This document shows positions 5,984 to 6,029 of a stretch of DNA of 6,029 nt, one piece after another. The notes beneath the pieces were generated by a model. It made no database searches and was not told where the DNA came from. It worked only from the letters and a program-made list of their open reading frames with translations. Each line of letters begins with the position of its first letter. Within the stretch, counting starts at the first letter, position 1. A program made the position numbers and the translations under genes. Source of the stretch: Kiritimatiellia bacterium (GTDB lineage: Bacteria > Verrucomicrobiota > Kiritimatiellia > UBA8416 > JABMPJ01); the NCBI GenBank assembly GCA_029939545.1, contig JAOZSS010000147.1, forward strand, positions 1 to 6,029. Reading direction: 5' to 3'.

Positions 5984-5998
5984 CCGGTCTCCCGCTCC
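5976..5998 (-). repeat. Right arm of 23-base inverted repeat
   Basis: This is the inverted partner of 30-52, core GGGTGTAACCGGTCT on the + strand. Inward of the core (toward the window centre) the two copies share nothing. Outward they show only faint similarity, including a shared AAAA block, so any larger common element would lie outside the window. A short GCGGGA/GAGCGG tandem flanks it. Confidence 0.7.
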
Positions 5999-6029
5999 CG
6001 CTCATGCGGCTAAAAGCTCCCTGTTCCCA

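Noticed and set aside
5801..6000. Possible 5' end of a group II intron after a hairpin
   Set aside because: There is no GTGYG-type intron start at the expected place, no recognisable domain V and no reverse transcriptase in the window; resemblance is limited to short words.
1..6029. CRISPR array or complete insertion sequence
   Set aside because: No regularly spaced direct repeats and no transposase or integrase-like protein in any frame.

Overview
The window looks like a GC-rich bacterial chromosome fragment: dense genes, mostly G/C third codon positions, a tRNA with encoded CCA, and translationally coupled operons. The taxon cannot be fixed from the sequence. A stand-alone AICAR transformylase, a B12-binding radical SAM protein and a DPM-like glycosyltransferase with a DUF2304 partner would suit an anaerobic Gram-negative lineage such as Kiritimatiellota/Lentisphaerota or desulfobacterial groups, but this is a weak inference.

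Left end (1-652, + strand): two incomplete genes lie in tandem. The first is the C-terminal part of a class I isoprenoid (polyprenyl) synthase-like protein, open to the window edge. The second is a SAM-dependent methyltransferase that stops just after its cofactor-binding motifs. Both look like remnants of a different operon, cut on the right near base 650 and perhaps on the left near base 52.

Middle (678-4028, - strand, transcribed right to left): four genes are joined by 4-base stop/start overlaps. In order they are a DPM1-like family 2 glycosyltransferase, a DUF2304 membrane protein, a B12-binding radical SAM enzyme and a second family 2 glycosyltransferase. The tight coupling suggests one pathway that builds and modifies a lipid-linked or surface glycan. 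The product is unknown, and this is the least described system in the window.

Right (4232-5582, - strand): a good sigma70-type promoter (5602-5629) precedes tRNA-Gly(TCC). Only 23 bases after the encoded CCA comes a stand-alone AICAR transformylase (the C-terminal half of PurH). The tRNA and the purine gene are probably cotranscribed. A 203-base gap (4029-4231) separates this unit from the glycosyltransferase operon. It holds only weak hairpins and no promoter I trust.

Right end (5583-6029, 447 bases): there is no confident gene. It holds the tRNA promoter, a possible small or decayed ORF on the - strand with a perfect Shine-Dalgarno sequence but no standard start codon behind it, a 48-codon ORF on the + strand, and two sets of strong inverted repeats that could fold as structured RNA. 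It also has one arm of a 23-base inverted repeat (22/23 identical) whose partner is at bases 30-52, so the whole window is bracketed by inverted copies of the same repeat.
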